Shown here: piece after piece, positions 32,919 through 40,679 of the stretch | Position numbering within the stretch: position 1 is the first letter of the stretch | Layout of the letters: every line of letters begins with the position of its first letter | DNA from: Deltaproteobacteria bacterium | GTDB lineage: Bacteria > Myxococcota_A > UBA796 > JAFGLY01 | Assembly: GCA_016927815.1 (NCBI GenBank) | Contig: JAFGLY010000013.1 | Location: forward strand, 1-54,729 | Direction: 5' to 3' | Length of the DNA stretch: 54,729 bases | The notes under the pieces: model-generated | The model's database searches: none | Told to the model about the DNA's origin: nothing | Seen by the model: only the letters and a program-made list of their open reading frames with translations | Made by a program: the position numbers and the translations under genes

Positions 32919-33035
32919 CGACACCTCCGCTGTGCCGGCTCTCCCTATCTGCCGGCCCCCGTGCCGGATAGAGCATCTTCCGGCTGCGGCCGGCCCAGCC
33001 GCCGCTCCGGCCTCGCCCCGTCCACCGGAGGATCC

Positions 33036-34190
33036 ATGCAGACCGGCCCCGACGACCTCTTCACGCCCAGCGAAGAACACCGGATGTTGAGGAAGATGGT
33101 GGCGGACTTCACCCGTGACGAGGTGGAACCGCAGGCGGAGGAGCAGGATCGGATCGGGGCGCTCAACGTCCCGCTCTTCCGGCGGCTGGGGGATCTGGGC
33201 CTGCTCGGCCTCACGGTGCCGGAGCCCTGGGGCGGCGCGGGCATGGACGCCACCGCCGCGGTCATCGTCTGCCACGAGATGTCCAAGAGCGATCCGGGCT
33301 TCACGCTCGCGTACCTGGCCCACGCCATGCTCTTCGTGAACAACTTCTTCCGGTGCGCCGACGACGCGCAGCGGGAGCGGTACCTTCCCAAGGTCCTCAC
33401 CGGGGAGTGGATCGCCGGCCTGGGCATGACCGAGCCCGGAGCCGGCACCGACGTGCTGGCCATGACCACGCACGCCCACCGCACGGACCGTGGCTACGTC
33501 CTGAACGGTCGCAAGATCTTCATCACGAACGGTGTCGAGGGCAGCGTGTTCTTCGTCTACGCCAAGGTGGACGGGAGGATCACCTCCTTCGTGGTGGACG
33601 TCGATTGCCCGGGCTTCTCGCGGGGTCAGGTCATCCACAAGATGGGGATGCGGGGCTCCTCCATGGCGGAGCTCGTCTTCGACGACTGCGAGGTGCCCCG
33701 CGAGAACCTCATCGGCGAGGAGGGAGGGGGGCTCGTCCACATGATGCGGAACCTCGAACTGGAGCGGCTCACGCTGGCGGCGCAGAGCCTGGGCATCGCC
33801 GATCGCTGCGTGGACGTCATGATCCGCTACGCCGACGAGCGGAGGGCATTCGGGCGCCCGCTCAACCATCTCGGTCAGATCCAGCGGTACATCGGGGAGG
33901 CCTACGCCAAGACCGAGGCGCTCCGATGCCTCGTGTACCAGGTCGCCCGGACCCTCGGTCCGGACCGGCGCAACCGCATCGGTTCCGATGCCGCCAAGCT
34001 CTTCGCAGCCACCACGGCCAAGGAGGTCGCGGACGCGGCCATCCAGGTGCTGGGTGGATACGGATACTGCGTGGAATATAAGGTTGAACGTCTTTTTCGT
34101 GACGCCAAGCTGATCGAGATCGGTGGCGGGACCCTCGAGAGCCACCAGAAGAACCTCACCAAGGACCTCACGCGGGGCCTGCGCGGGTGA
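33036..34190 (+). CDS. Acyl-CoA dehydrogenase, isovaleryl-CoA dehydrogenase type
   Basis: FAD enzyme that introduces a 2,3-double bond in acyl-CoA. The 384-residue protein shows GMTEPGAGTDV (FAD/substrate loop), MGMRGSSMAELVFDDCEVP, QVLGGYGYCVEYKVERLFRDAKLIEIGGGT and YADERRAFGRPL. The usual catalytic Glu in the C-terminal YEGT is Gly here (IGGGT), while LELERLTLAAQSLG keeps the Glu on helix G used by isovaleryl-CoA dehydrogenase. Branched-chain acyl-CoA is therefore the likely substrate. GGAGG lies 5 nt before the ATG. Divergent from polA. Confidence 0.9.
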   Translation: MQTGPDDLFTPSEEHRMLRKMVADFTRDEVEPQAEEQDRIGALNVPLFRRLGDLGLLGLTVPEPWGGAGMDATAAVIVCHEMSKSDPGFTLAYLAHAMLFVNNFFRCADDAQRERYLPKVLTGEWIAGLGMTEPGAGTDVLAMTTHAHRTDRGYVLNGRKIFITNGVEGSVFFVYAKVDGRITSFVVDVDCPGFSRGQVIHKMGMRGSSMAELVFDDCEVPRENLIGEEGGGLVHMMRNLELERLTLAAQSLGIADRCVDVMIRYADERRAFGRPLNHLGQIQRYIGEAYAKTEALRCLVYQVARTLGPDRRNRIGSDAAKLFAATTAKEVADAAIQVLGGYGYCVEYKVERLFRDAKLIEIGGGTLESHQKNLTKDLTRGLRG

Positions 34191-34309
34191 TCCGTCACAG
34201 GCTTCCTCGGGTCGTACGGGCTTGACGGTCGGTCCCCGCCGTGGAACATGTCTGAAGTCGAACGATCCCCGCGAAGCGCGATCCGCTCCCTTTGCGACGG
34301 AGGAGACCC

Positions 34310-34630
34310 ATGATGCAGCGCCTTCCTCTTCTCGCCTTCGTGTGCCTCGCCGCCTGCGGCTACTCTTATGAGCGGTTCGAACAGGACAAGACCGAGGCCA
34401 TGTGCTACAAGATGGAGGAGTGCGAGTGGCTCGAGGGCCTCGGGTGGACCCTCCAGGAGTGCCTCAACCAGACCGGTTCGGACCAGGCCGATGCGTGCGT
34501 GGACTACGACAGCGCTGCCGCCAGGGACTGCGTCGACGCCATCGAGGCGGCCACCTGCGAGGACTACGCCGCCGACGTGGGGCTCGACGCCTGCTACGAC
34601 GTCTGTCGCGACGTGGACACCGGCTCCTAG
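34310..34630 (+). CDS. Small Cys-rich lipoprotein
   Basis: The 106-residue product has a lipoprotein signal ending in CLAAC (Cys16) and a mature part with eight further Cys, probably four disulfides, and many acidic residues. It resembles in plan the lipoprotein at 53406-53711 (eight mature Cys, acidic). The ATG-ATG start at 34310 follows GGAGGAG. No family recognised. A weak promoter-like TTGACG lies at 34222. Confidence 0.75.
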   Translation: MMQRLPLLAFVCLAACGYSYERFEQDKTEAMCYKMEECEWLEGLGWTLQECLNQTGSDQADACVDYDSAAARDCVDAIEAATCEDYAADVGLDACYDVCRDVDTGS

Positions 34631-34668
34631 CCCTGTCCCGCGAGGAGCGGGGCAAGACCCTCCTGCGA

Positions 34669-34995
34669 TCAGAAGGCCTCGCGGACGAAGGCCTCCAACC
34701 TGTCGCGAGGGAGCGCGCCCACGCGCTGGCCCACCACCTTGCCTCCCTTGAACAGCAGCAGCGTCGGGATGGAGCGGATGCCGTAGCGCATCGCCACCTG
34801 CATGGCGTTGTCCACGTCCACCTTGCAGACCTTGAGACTCGATCCGAAGGTCTCGGCCATGCTCTGGACGAGGGGCGCGACGGCCTTGCAGGGTCCGCAC
34901 CACACGGCCCAGAAATCCACGAGCACCGGAACGTCGCTCTGGAGCACGACGGTGTCGAAGTCGGCCTGGGAGACGTGCACGACGTTGCCCGACAT
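34669..34995 (-). CDS. trxA: Thioredoxin
   Basis: The 108-residue protein is a canonical thioredoxin: VLVDFWAVWCGPCKAVAP with the redox Cys33/Cys36, a KVDVDNAMQVAMRYGIRSIPTLLLF core with cis-Pro, and GxLPRDRLEAFV at the end. It is cytosolic, with no signal peptide. GGAGG lies 5 nt before the ATG. It converges with the Cys-rich lipoprotein gene. Confidence 0.97.
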   Translation of the reverse strand: MSGNVVHVSQADFDTVVLQSDVPVLVDFWAVWCGPCKAVAPLVQSMAETFGSSLKVCKVDVDNAMQVAMRYGIRSIPTLLLFKGGKVVGQRVGALPRDRLEAFVREAF

Positions 34996-35142
34996 GGATC
35001 CTCCGAGGGTTGTGGTACCCGGGCCGGACGGCCTGGGCCCTGGCCCCTATGGTCCACGCGCCCAGCCCGCAACCCCGCCGTCGAGACGGGCCTGGGGGGC
35101 TCTGAGCGGGTTAGGAACCGGACCCAACCCGGAAGGGCCGCC

Positions 35143-36633
35143 TTGGACCGGATCTCCTCCGCCGTGTCCGGCTCGATTCGCCGCTATCCGATGGCGCGGT
35201 TGCTCGGATCCGTGTACCGATCCGGGGCATCGGGCACGGTTCGCCTCCAGGCAGGGGCCACCACGGTGTTCCTCGAGGTGAACCGGGGCGGGTTCGTCCA
35301 GGTCCGAGGGGTACCCGGGCTCCTGCCGGGTGGGGGAGAGGACGGGGACCTCGCCCGACAGGTGGAAGCCCGCCTCGCGCGAGGGGACACGCTCGACGAC
35401 GTCGCCCAGGAGGTCACTCGGCGGCTCGGCGAGGCCCTGAGCGGGTTCTGCGGCTCGCGGGACGGCACGCTCTCCTGGGAGCCGGGCACGGTCTCGCCCG
35501 ATCCCGTGCTCGTCCAGCCCGACGTGCTGCGCGTCCTGGACATCGCGTTGCGCAAGGCGGGCTCCGTGGAGCGGGGTCGGGAGATCGTCGATCGCCGTGG
35601 AGGCGATCTCGTCCACGCCGACATGGACGTCGAGGCGGGCGACGTCCTCAAGGGTCTCGACCCCATCTCCCTCCGGGTGCTGCAGCTCGCCGCAGCGCCC
35701 ATCTTCCTGAGGGACCTGATGGCCCTGGCCACCAGCACCAACGAGGCACGCCGGCCCGAGGTGCTGCACCGGATCGCACTCCTCCTCGAGGTGGACCTCC
35801 TGCGCTTCGAGGTCCGGGACGCCGCGTCGTCGTACCCGCCGATGTCCCCCCGCGTGTCTCGCGGCGCGGACACCGAGGATCCCCGTGTCATGGAACTCGA
35901 GGCGCACGCGGTCGAGCTGACCGGCCTGGGGTACTACGCCCGGCTCGGGTTGGAGGACTCCGATCATCCACCGACTCCGGAGGAGATCTCCGCCGCCTTC
36001 CGCACGGTTTCGAACCAGTTCCATCCCGATCGGTTCGCCTCCGAGTCGCCGCTCCTGCAGCGCCGTGCGGCCGAGTGCTTCGCCGTGATCAACGACGCCC
36101 AGGTCTCCCTGCGCGATCCCTCCGTGGCCGAGGAGGAGTGGCAGCGCATCGAGCACGCGCGCAAGGGGATCCCCTTCGTGTCCGACCGGGATCGGAGGGT
36201 TGCCGCCTTGTCCTGGAAGCAGGCCGAACTGCTGTTCCAGAACCGGGACTACGCGGTGGCCGAGGCCTGCTATGCCGAGGCCCTCCGGCGGGACCCCGGC
36301 AATGCCCGGTACCAGGTCCAGCACACGTGGTGTGCCTTCCTGGCGCACCAGATCGACGGGGCGGAGGCCCTCCGGCGGATCGAGGCGGCCCCGGCCAGTT
36401 CCGCCATGGAGCGATCCCGGTTCCTCTTCTTCGCCGGCCAGGTGGCCAAGCTCTCCGGAGCCCCCGAGGCCGAGTGGATCGAGCGGTTCGGGCGGGCCGT
36501 GGAGCTCAACCCCGAGAATCGGGACGCCCAGCGGGAGATCCGACTCTACGAGCGGCGGATCGAACGGACCGCGCCCCGGCCGAGCCTCCTCGGACGGCTG
36601 AAGCTCTGGTTTCAGAGCCACTTCCAACGGTAG
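35143..36633 (+). CDS. DUF4388-like / J-domain / TPR protein
   Basis: The 496-residue cytosolic protein starts with a DUF4388-like region (GSIRRYPMARLLGSVYRSG; SGTVRLQAGATTVFLEVNRGGFVQV), found in bacterial signalling proteins. A J-like domain follows at about residues 260-335 with the conserved HPD in NQFHPDRF, and TPR-like helices come after (LLFQNRDYAVAEACYAEALRRDPGNARY). J-domains recruit DnaK-type chaperones, so this may target a chaperone to a signalling complex. The start is a TTG at 35143 with GGAAGGG 5 nt upstream; the next in-frame GTG (35164) and ATG would cut into the DUF4388 region. Confidence 0.78.
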   Translation: MDRISSAVSGSIRRYPMARLLGSVYRSGASGTVRLQAGATTVFLEVNRGGFVQVRGVPGLLPGGGEDGDLARQVEARLARGDTLDDVAQEVTRRLGEALSGFCGSRDGTLSWEPGTVSPDPVLVQPDVLRVLDIALRKAGSVERGREIVDRRGGDLVHADMDVEAGDVLKGLDPISLRVLQLAAAPIFLRDLMALATSTNEARRPEVLHRIALLLEVDLLRFEVRDAASSYPPMSPRVSRGADTEDPRVMELEAHAVELTGLGYYARLGLEDSDHPPTPEEISAAFRTVSNQFHPDRFASESPLLQRRAAECFAVINDAQVSLRDPSVAEEEWQRIEHARKGIPFVSDRDRRVAALSWKQAELLFQNRDYAVAEACYAEALRRDPGNARYQVQHTWCAFLAHQIDGAEALRRIEAAPASSAMERSRFLFFAGQVAKLSGAPEAEWIERFGRAVELNPENRDAQREIRLYERRIERTAPRPSLLGRLKLWFQSHFQR

Positions 36634-36654
36634 CGCCGGTGCGGTGGAGGTGCG

Positions 36655-37683
36655 TCAGGTCAGCGCACCCGCCCACCGTTCGGCATCCTCCAGGACCTTG
36701 CCGGCACCCGTCACCACCGTGGAGTAGGGGTCGTCCGCGACGATCACCGGCAGTCCGGTGACCCGACGGATGCGCTCGTCGAGGCCCTTGAACAGGGCGC
36801 ATCCGCCCGTGAGCACGATGCCCTTGTCCACGATGTCGCTGACGAGCTCCGGGGGCGTACGGTCCAGGGCGCGTCGCAGGACGTCCACGATGTGCGTCAA
36901 CGGATCCTCGAGCGCCTCGACGATCTCGCTCGCCGTGACCTGGACGGCCCGAGGAAACCCGGTCCGCACGTCCCGCCCCCGGACCTCGACCGCGCCCTCC
37001 ACCACCCCGGGCAGGGCGCTTCCCAGGCGAATCCTCAAGTCCTCCGCGGTTCTGGATCCCAGAAGGAGGCCGTGGTGGGCCTCGACCCAGGCGAGCAGCG
37101 CCTGGTCGAGGTGATCCCCGCCCACCCGGGCAGCGTGGCTGTGCACGATGCCGCCGAGCGAAAGCACCGCCACCTCGGTCGTTCCGCCGCCGATGTCGGC
37201 CACCAGGTTGCCGTCGGGCCGGGAGATGTCGAGCCCCGCGCCGAGGGCCGCCGCGATGGGCTGTTCCACGAGGGACACGTGGCGCACACCGGCCGCCTCG
37301 GCGGAGTCGCGCACCGCGCGCTTCTCGATCTCGGTGGTGCCGAAAGGGATGGCCACCACGGCCCGGAGAGAGAGAAACGACCTGCCTCCCTGGACCCGGC
37401 GGATGAGATGCCCCAGGAGGTCCTCGGTGGCCTGGAAGTCTGCCACCACGCCCTCCCGGATGGGTCGGACCACCTGGACCCCCGCAGGGGTCCGGCCTTG
37501 GAGCGCCCGGGCCTCGCTCCCCACCGCCACCACCCGGCGCCGACCCTCCTCGCCCTCCCTCACGGCGACGAACGAGGGTTCCCGGCAGGCCACGCCCCGG
37601 CCTCGGACCCAGATCCGCGTGTGCGAGGTCCCGAGGTCGATCGCGAGATCGCGCGTGAGGAGTCCCGAGAGGGTTCCGAGCAT
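36655..37683 (-). CDS. mreB: MreB-family actin-like protein
   Basis: The 342-residue protein has the actin-fold nucleotide motifs: DLAIDLGTSHTRIWVRG (phosphate 1), VADIGGGTTEVAVLSLGGI (phosphate 2) and GIVLTGGCALFKGL (adenosine). MreB polymerises under the membrane and guides cell-wall synthesis. It diverges from housekeeping MreB (SHTRIWVRGRGVACREPS instead of the usual ANTLIYVKGKGIVLNEPS), and no mreC/mreD follows, so it may be a paralogue. The start at 37683 has GGAG upstream. Confidence 0.88.
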   Translation of the reverse strand: MLGTLSGLLTRDLAIDLGTSHTRIWVRGRGVACREPSFVAVREGEEGRRRVVAVGSEARALQGRTPAGVQVVRPIREGVVADFQATEDLLGHLIRRVQGGRSFLSLRAVVAIPFGTTEIEKRAVRDSAEAAGVRHVSLVEQPIAAALGAGLDISRPDGNLVADIGGGTTEVAVLSLGGIVHSHAARVGGDHLDQALLAWVEAHHGLLLGSRTAEDLRIRLGSALPGVVEGAVEVRGRDVRTGFPRAVQVTASEIVEALEDPLTHIVDVLRRALDRTPPELVSDIVDKGIVLTGGCALFKGLDERIRRVTGLPVIVADDPYSTVVTGAGKVLEDAERWAGALT

Positions 37684-37726
37684 GGGTCGGCTCCGGCGGT
37701 TCCGAGCGGCAGCAGCCACCCCGTGC

Positions 37727-37758
37727 TATAGAAAGGGACGTGGCTCGCGCGTTCTATA
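37727..37758. promoter_or_regulatory. Symmetric divergent -10 region between mreB and the M48 gene
   Basis: TATAGAA (37727-37733) and TTCTATA (37752-37758) form a perfect inverted repeat with an 18-nt spacer in the divergent gap. Each strand thus carries TTCTATA, giving -10-like TATAGC toward mreB and TATACC toward the protease. No clear -35 is seen for either. Confidence 0.4.
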
Positions 37759-37807
37759 CCCGGTCTTCGCCCGTCCGCGAACCCGTGGCGCCAGCCCGGA
37801 GGGACCC

Positions 37808-38626
37808 ATGTCGAGATCCTTCCTCGCGTCCGCAGGGCTCCTGTGCCTCCTGGTCACCTCGGCCTGCCACAAGGTGCCCTACTCCGGCCGGAACCAGTTC
37901 AACCTCGTGCCCGACTCCCTCATGCTGCCGCTCGGGGCGAGTTCCTACACCTCCACGCTCGCGTCCCTGACGGTGGTGCGCAAGGGCGAGAACCACGAGC
38001 AGGTGGTCCAGATCGGACGCCGCGTCGCCAGGGCGTCGGGCGCCGACTACGACTGGGAGTTCGCCTTCGTGAAGGACACCGAGACCATCAACGCCTGGTG
38101 CCTTCCCGGCGGCAAGATCGCCGTCTACTCGGGGCTGCTGCCCGTGGCTCGCAACGAGTCGGGCCTGGCGTTCATCCTGGGCCACGAGATCGGTCACGCC
38201 ACCGCCCACCACGGGGCCGAGCGGCTGTCCCAGCAGCTCGCCGTGCTCGGGGGCCTCGCGGGGCTCAACCTCTACCTGAAGGACCGCTCCAGCCTCTCGG
38301 GGGAACAGCGCAACCTCCTGCTCTCGGCCCTGGGTCTGGGGGCGGAGGTCGGGTTGATGCTCCCCTTCTCCCGGACGCACGAGCGGGAGGCCGACATCAT
38401 CGGCATGATGTACATGGCCAAGGCCGGCTATCCGCCGGGCGAGTCCATCGACATCTGGGACCGCATGGAGCGCGCCTCGGGTGGCGCGTCCGTTCCGGCC
38501 TTCCTCTCGACCCACCCCTCCTACGACACCCGCAAGGAAAACCTGAGGGACTGGATGGGCCGGGCCAGGAAACGCTACCAGCGGAACAAGCTCGACAAGG
38601 ACACCACGTCCGCAATCTGGAGCTGA
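37808..38626 (+). CDS. M48-family metalloprotease lipoprotein
   Basis: The 272-residue protein has a lipoprotein signal ending in VTSAC (Cys20). It carries the zinc-protease motif HEIGH (126-130) with a third ligand in HEREAD (Glu194), so the active site is complete. It resembles the LoiP/BepA/Oma1 group that degrades misfolded outer-membrane proteins. It has no TPR domain. GGAGG lies 5 nt before the ATG. The PpiD-like chaperone gene follows after 107 nt, a fitting quality-control neighbour. Confidence 0.92.
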   Translation: MSRSFLASAGLLCLLVTSACHKVPYSGRNQFNLVPDSLMLPLGASSYTSTLASLTVVRKGENHEQVVQIGRRVARASGADYDWEFAFVKDTETINAWCLPGGKIAVYSGLLPVARNESGLAFILGHEIGHATAHHGAERLSQQLAVLGGLAGLNLYLKDRSSLSGEQRNLLLSALGLGAEVGLMLPFSRTHEREADIIGMMYMAKAGYPPGESIDIWDRMERASGGASVPAFLSTHPSYDTRKENLRDWMGRARKRYQRNKLDKDTTSAIWS

Positions 38627-38733
38627 TCCGGCCGATCCGGTCCCGAGGCTTCGCCCCTGGCCGAACAGCGTGCTAAAAGGCGGCGCCGGGTGGCCGCCTT
38701 CGAGCGGATCCCCCTGTTTCTCGGGAGACGGCG

Positions 38734-40233
38734 ATGTCCGTGATCGGCAGAATCCGCAAGGGAACCGAGACCGGCACGGTCAAGGTGATCTTCTTCGTCG
38801 TGGTCGTGGTCTTCCTCTTCTGGGGCATCGGCCAGAGCAGCGGGCCGGAGTCCACCGTGGTGGCCGAGGTCAACGGCGAGCGCATCACCGACACTCGGTA
38901 CCACCAGGCCATGCGCAACACGCTCCACGGCCAGCGACGGGCCATGGACGAGGACGAGCAGGTCGCCCTGGCGCGCCAGGTCCTGTCCAACCTCATCCTC
39001 CAGGAGGTGCTCCTGCAGGAGGCCCACCGCCTGGGCGTCGAGGTCAGCAACGAGGAGCAGGCCGAGTACATCCTGAGCCACGAGGCCTTCCAGGACGAGT
39101 CCGGCCGGTTCAACGAGGAGCTCTACGAGCGCGCCCTGAAGCGCAGCGGATCCAACCGGTCCCAGTTCGAGCGGGACATCTACAACCAGATGGTCCTCGG
39201 CCGGCTCGAGGGCGTGGCCCTGTCGGCCATGGCCCTCAAGAAGGAGGATCTCCGCCGGGCCTGGCTCACGGCCGAGACGCGCCTGTCCTTGGAAGTGGTA
39301 CGCGTCCCCGCGCTCTTCTTCTACGACGATGTCCAGCCCACCGAGGTCGAGGTCGACACGTGGATCGCCGAGCACGGGGCCGACATCCACGCCCGATACC
39401 AGGAGGAGTACAACTCCAGGTACTTCCTCCCCATGCGTGCCACGGTCCGCGAGATCCTCCTCAAGACCGGCATCGGGGACGTCACGCTCGACGATCTCCG
39501 CATCCGGATGGCCTCGCTCCGCAAGGAGGCCGAGGCTGGCGCGGACTTCTCCGATCTGGCCCGGCGCTGGAGCGAGGCTCCGACGGCCGCCGACGGGGGA
39601 AGCCTGGGAGAGATCCGTGCGGACACCGCGGATCCGGACGTCGCGCGGGTCGTGTTCGGGGACGAGGGCGCCAACCCCGCGCCAGGCCTGAGGTCCGTGC
39701 TGGAGGCCAAAGAGGGCCTCGTGCTGCTCCAGGTGGACACCCTCCTCCCCGAGGACTCCATTCCGGAGGAGCAGGTGCGCAGCGAGATCGCCCTGCGCAT
39801 GCTCCGCGAGCTTAGGGCACCCGAGATGGCTGCTGCCTTTGCCGAGCAGGTCCGAACGGCATGGAAGGAGCAGGGCGTCGTGCCCTCCGATCTGCTGGCC
39901 GCCCAGAGTCTCGTGCTCGAGACCCCGGAGCCGGTCTCGCTGGCCCACGCGACGGTGCCCGGCCTGCCTCACCTCCCGGACCTCGCGGCCGCCCTGCCTC
40001 AGGCCCAGCCGGGTCAGGTGCTGGAGACCCCCTTCCGGGACGGCGACACCTGGTACGTGGTCCGTCTCGAAAACCGGATCGATCCGGATCCCGCTCGGTT
40101 CGAGGAGGTCCTGCCGCTCGTCCGCACTCGGCTCGAGATGGAGGCACGCGCCGCCTTCGTGAGGACCTGGGAGGACGACCTCGTCGCCCGCGCCAGCGTG
40201 AAGCAGTACTACAAGCCGAGGCCGGGCAGGTAG
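38734..40233 (+). CDS. ppiD: PpiD/SurA-like periplasmic folding factor
   Basis: The 499-residue protein has an uncleaved N-terminal anchor (about 16-34, VKVIFFVVVVVFLFWGIG), a SurA_N-like helical chaperone part (EVNGERITDTRYHQAMRN), a parvulin-type rotamase region (ADFSDLARRWSEAPTAADGGSLGEI) and a C-terminal helical part. PpiD helps outer-membrane and secreted proteins fold near the Sec exit. It is shorter than E. coli PpiD (623). GGGAG lies before the ATG. Confidence 0.88.
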   Translation: MSVIGRIRKGTETGTVKVIFFVVVVVFLFWGIGQSSGPESTVVAEVNGERITDTRYHQAMRNTLHGQRRAMDEDEQVALARQVLSNLILQEVLLQEAHRLGVEVSNEEQAEYILSHEAFQDESGRFNEELYERALKRSGSNRSQFERDIYNQMVLGRLEGVALSAMALKKEDLRRAWLTAETRLSLEVVRVPALFFYDDVQPTEVEVDTWIAEHGADIHARYQEEYNSRYFLPMRATVREILLKTGIGDVTLDDLRIRMASLRKEAEAGADFSDLARRWSEAPTAADGGSLGEIRADTADPDVARVVFGDEGANPAPGLRSVLEAKEGLVLLQVDTLLPEDSIPEEQVRSEIALRMLRELRAPEMAAAFAEQVRTAWKEQGVVPSDLLAAQSLVLETPEPVSLAHATVPGLPHLPDLAAALPQAQPGQVLETPFRDGDTWYVVRLENRIDPDPARFEEVLPLVRTRLEMEARAAFVRTWEDDLVARASVKQYYKPRPGR

Positions 40234-40370
40234 GAGGCGGACGGATCGCCGTGCGCGCCGCGCACCGATCCCGGACCCTCCGGTGCCGAGTGCCTCGCCG
40301 ATCCTGGATCTGCCTGTCGTAGATCCGCCCGCATCGCCGATTATCAAAAAAGTGTCGAGATCGATGAACC
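40234..40370 (+). other. Intergenic stretch after ppiD
   Basis: No gene seen. A 6-bp inverted repeat GGATCT/AGATCC (40306-40311 and 40321-40326) might mark the ppiD transcript end but no T-run follows. An A-rich patch (ATCAAAAAA) begins at 40343. Confidence 0.4.
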
Positions 40371-40403
40371 GAGGTATTGACTTGTCAACGCCTCGCCTAT
40401 CTA
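40370..40403 (+). promoter_or_regulatory. Dyad operator overlapping a promoter upstream of sppA
   Basis: A dyad spans 40370-40395: half-site CGAGGnnTTGAC mirrored as GTCAAnnCCTCG around a central TT, with 20 of 26 positions paired. TTGACT (40377-40382) inside it can act as a -35, with TATCTA (40398-40403) as -10 after a short 15-nt spacer. A repressor dimer bound to the dyad would cover the -35. The regulator is unknown. Confidence 0.6.
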
Positions 40404-40435
40404 CTACATGAGAGTCTGAACGCTCTCCTCGCATC

Positions 40436-40589
40436 ACGGAGGTCGGACAGTCCGGGTCGTCATGCCGCACCGGGAGCCGTAGCACCTGTCCTCAACCCGC
40501 CCCTGGACGCTCGTTCCCCGGTCCGCCTGGGCGAGCCGGATCGAGGGAAGGCTGACGCTGTCGCCCCCGACCCGGACTGTCCCCTCCGT
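40436..40589 (+). ncRNA. Structured intergenic element, candidate non-coding RNA or leader
   Basis: The element is closed by a 22-bp helix: ACGGAGG (40436-40442) pairs with CCTCCGT (40583-40589). After a 2-nt bulge, GGACAGTCCGGGTCG (40445-40459) pairs perfectly with the 15 nt at 40568-40582. The 108-nt interior contains a hairpin (GCTCG-TT-CCC with GGG-CGAGC, 40509-40536) and a supporting CCCT/AGGG pair (40501-40504 and 40544-40547). It begins about 27 nt after the start predicted from the upstream promoter and ends about 90 nt before sppA. A long irregular rod with a terminal hairpin is 6S-RNA-like in outline, but no conserved 6S, RNase P, tmRNA or SRP element was recognised. It could be a free RNA, an sppA leader or a small palindromic mobile repeat. 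The strand is inferred from the promoter. Confidence 0.5.
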
Positions 40590-40679
40590 CCTCCCACCGA
40601 GCCGAGCCACGCGACGATCGGCCCCTGGTCCCAGGCCGGGTCCGTGAATACCCCTTCCGCGCACCCGGTGGACGTCGCC

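Noticed and set aside
30237-33035. Open frame opposite polA running into the acyl-CoA dehydrogenase
   Set aside because: Only the part from 33036 is protein-like; the rest mirrors polA codons. The ATG at 33036 has a GGAGG site.
37741-37758. Sigma-54 promoter for the M48 gene (TGGCTCG-N4-TTCTA)
   Set aside because: The invariant GC of the -12 element is missing.
40436-40589. Assignment of the structured element as 6S, SRP, RNase P or tmRNA
   Set aside because: No conserved sequence blocks of these RNAs were recognised; only the rod-like outline recalls 6S RNA.
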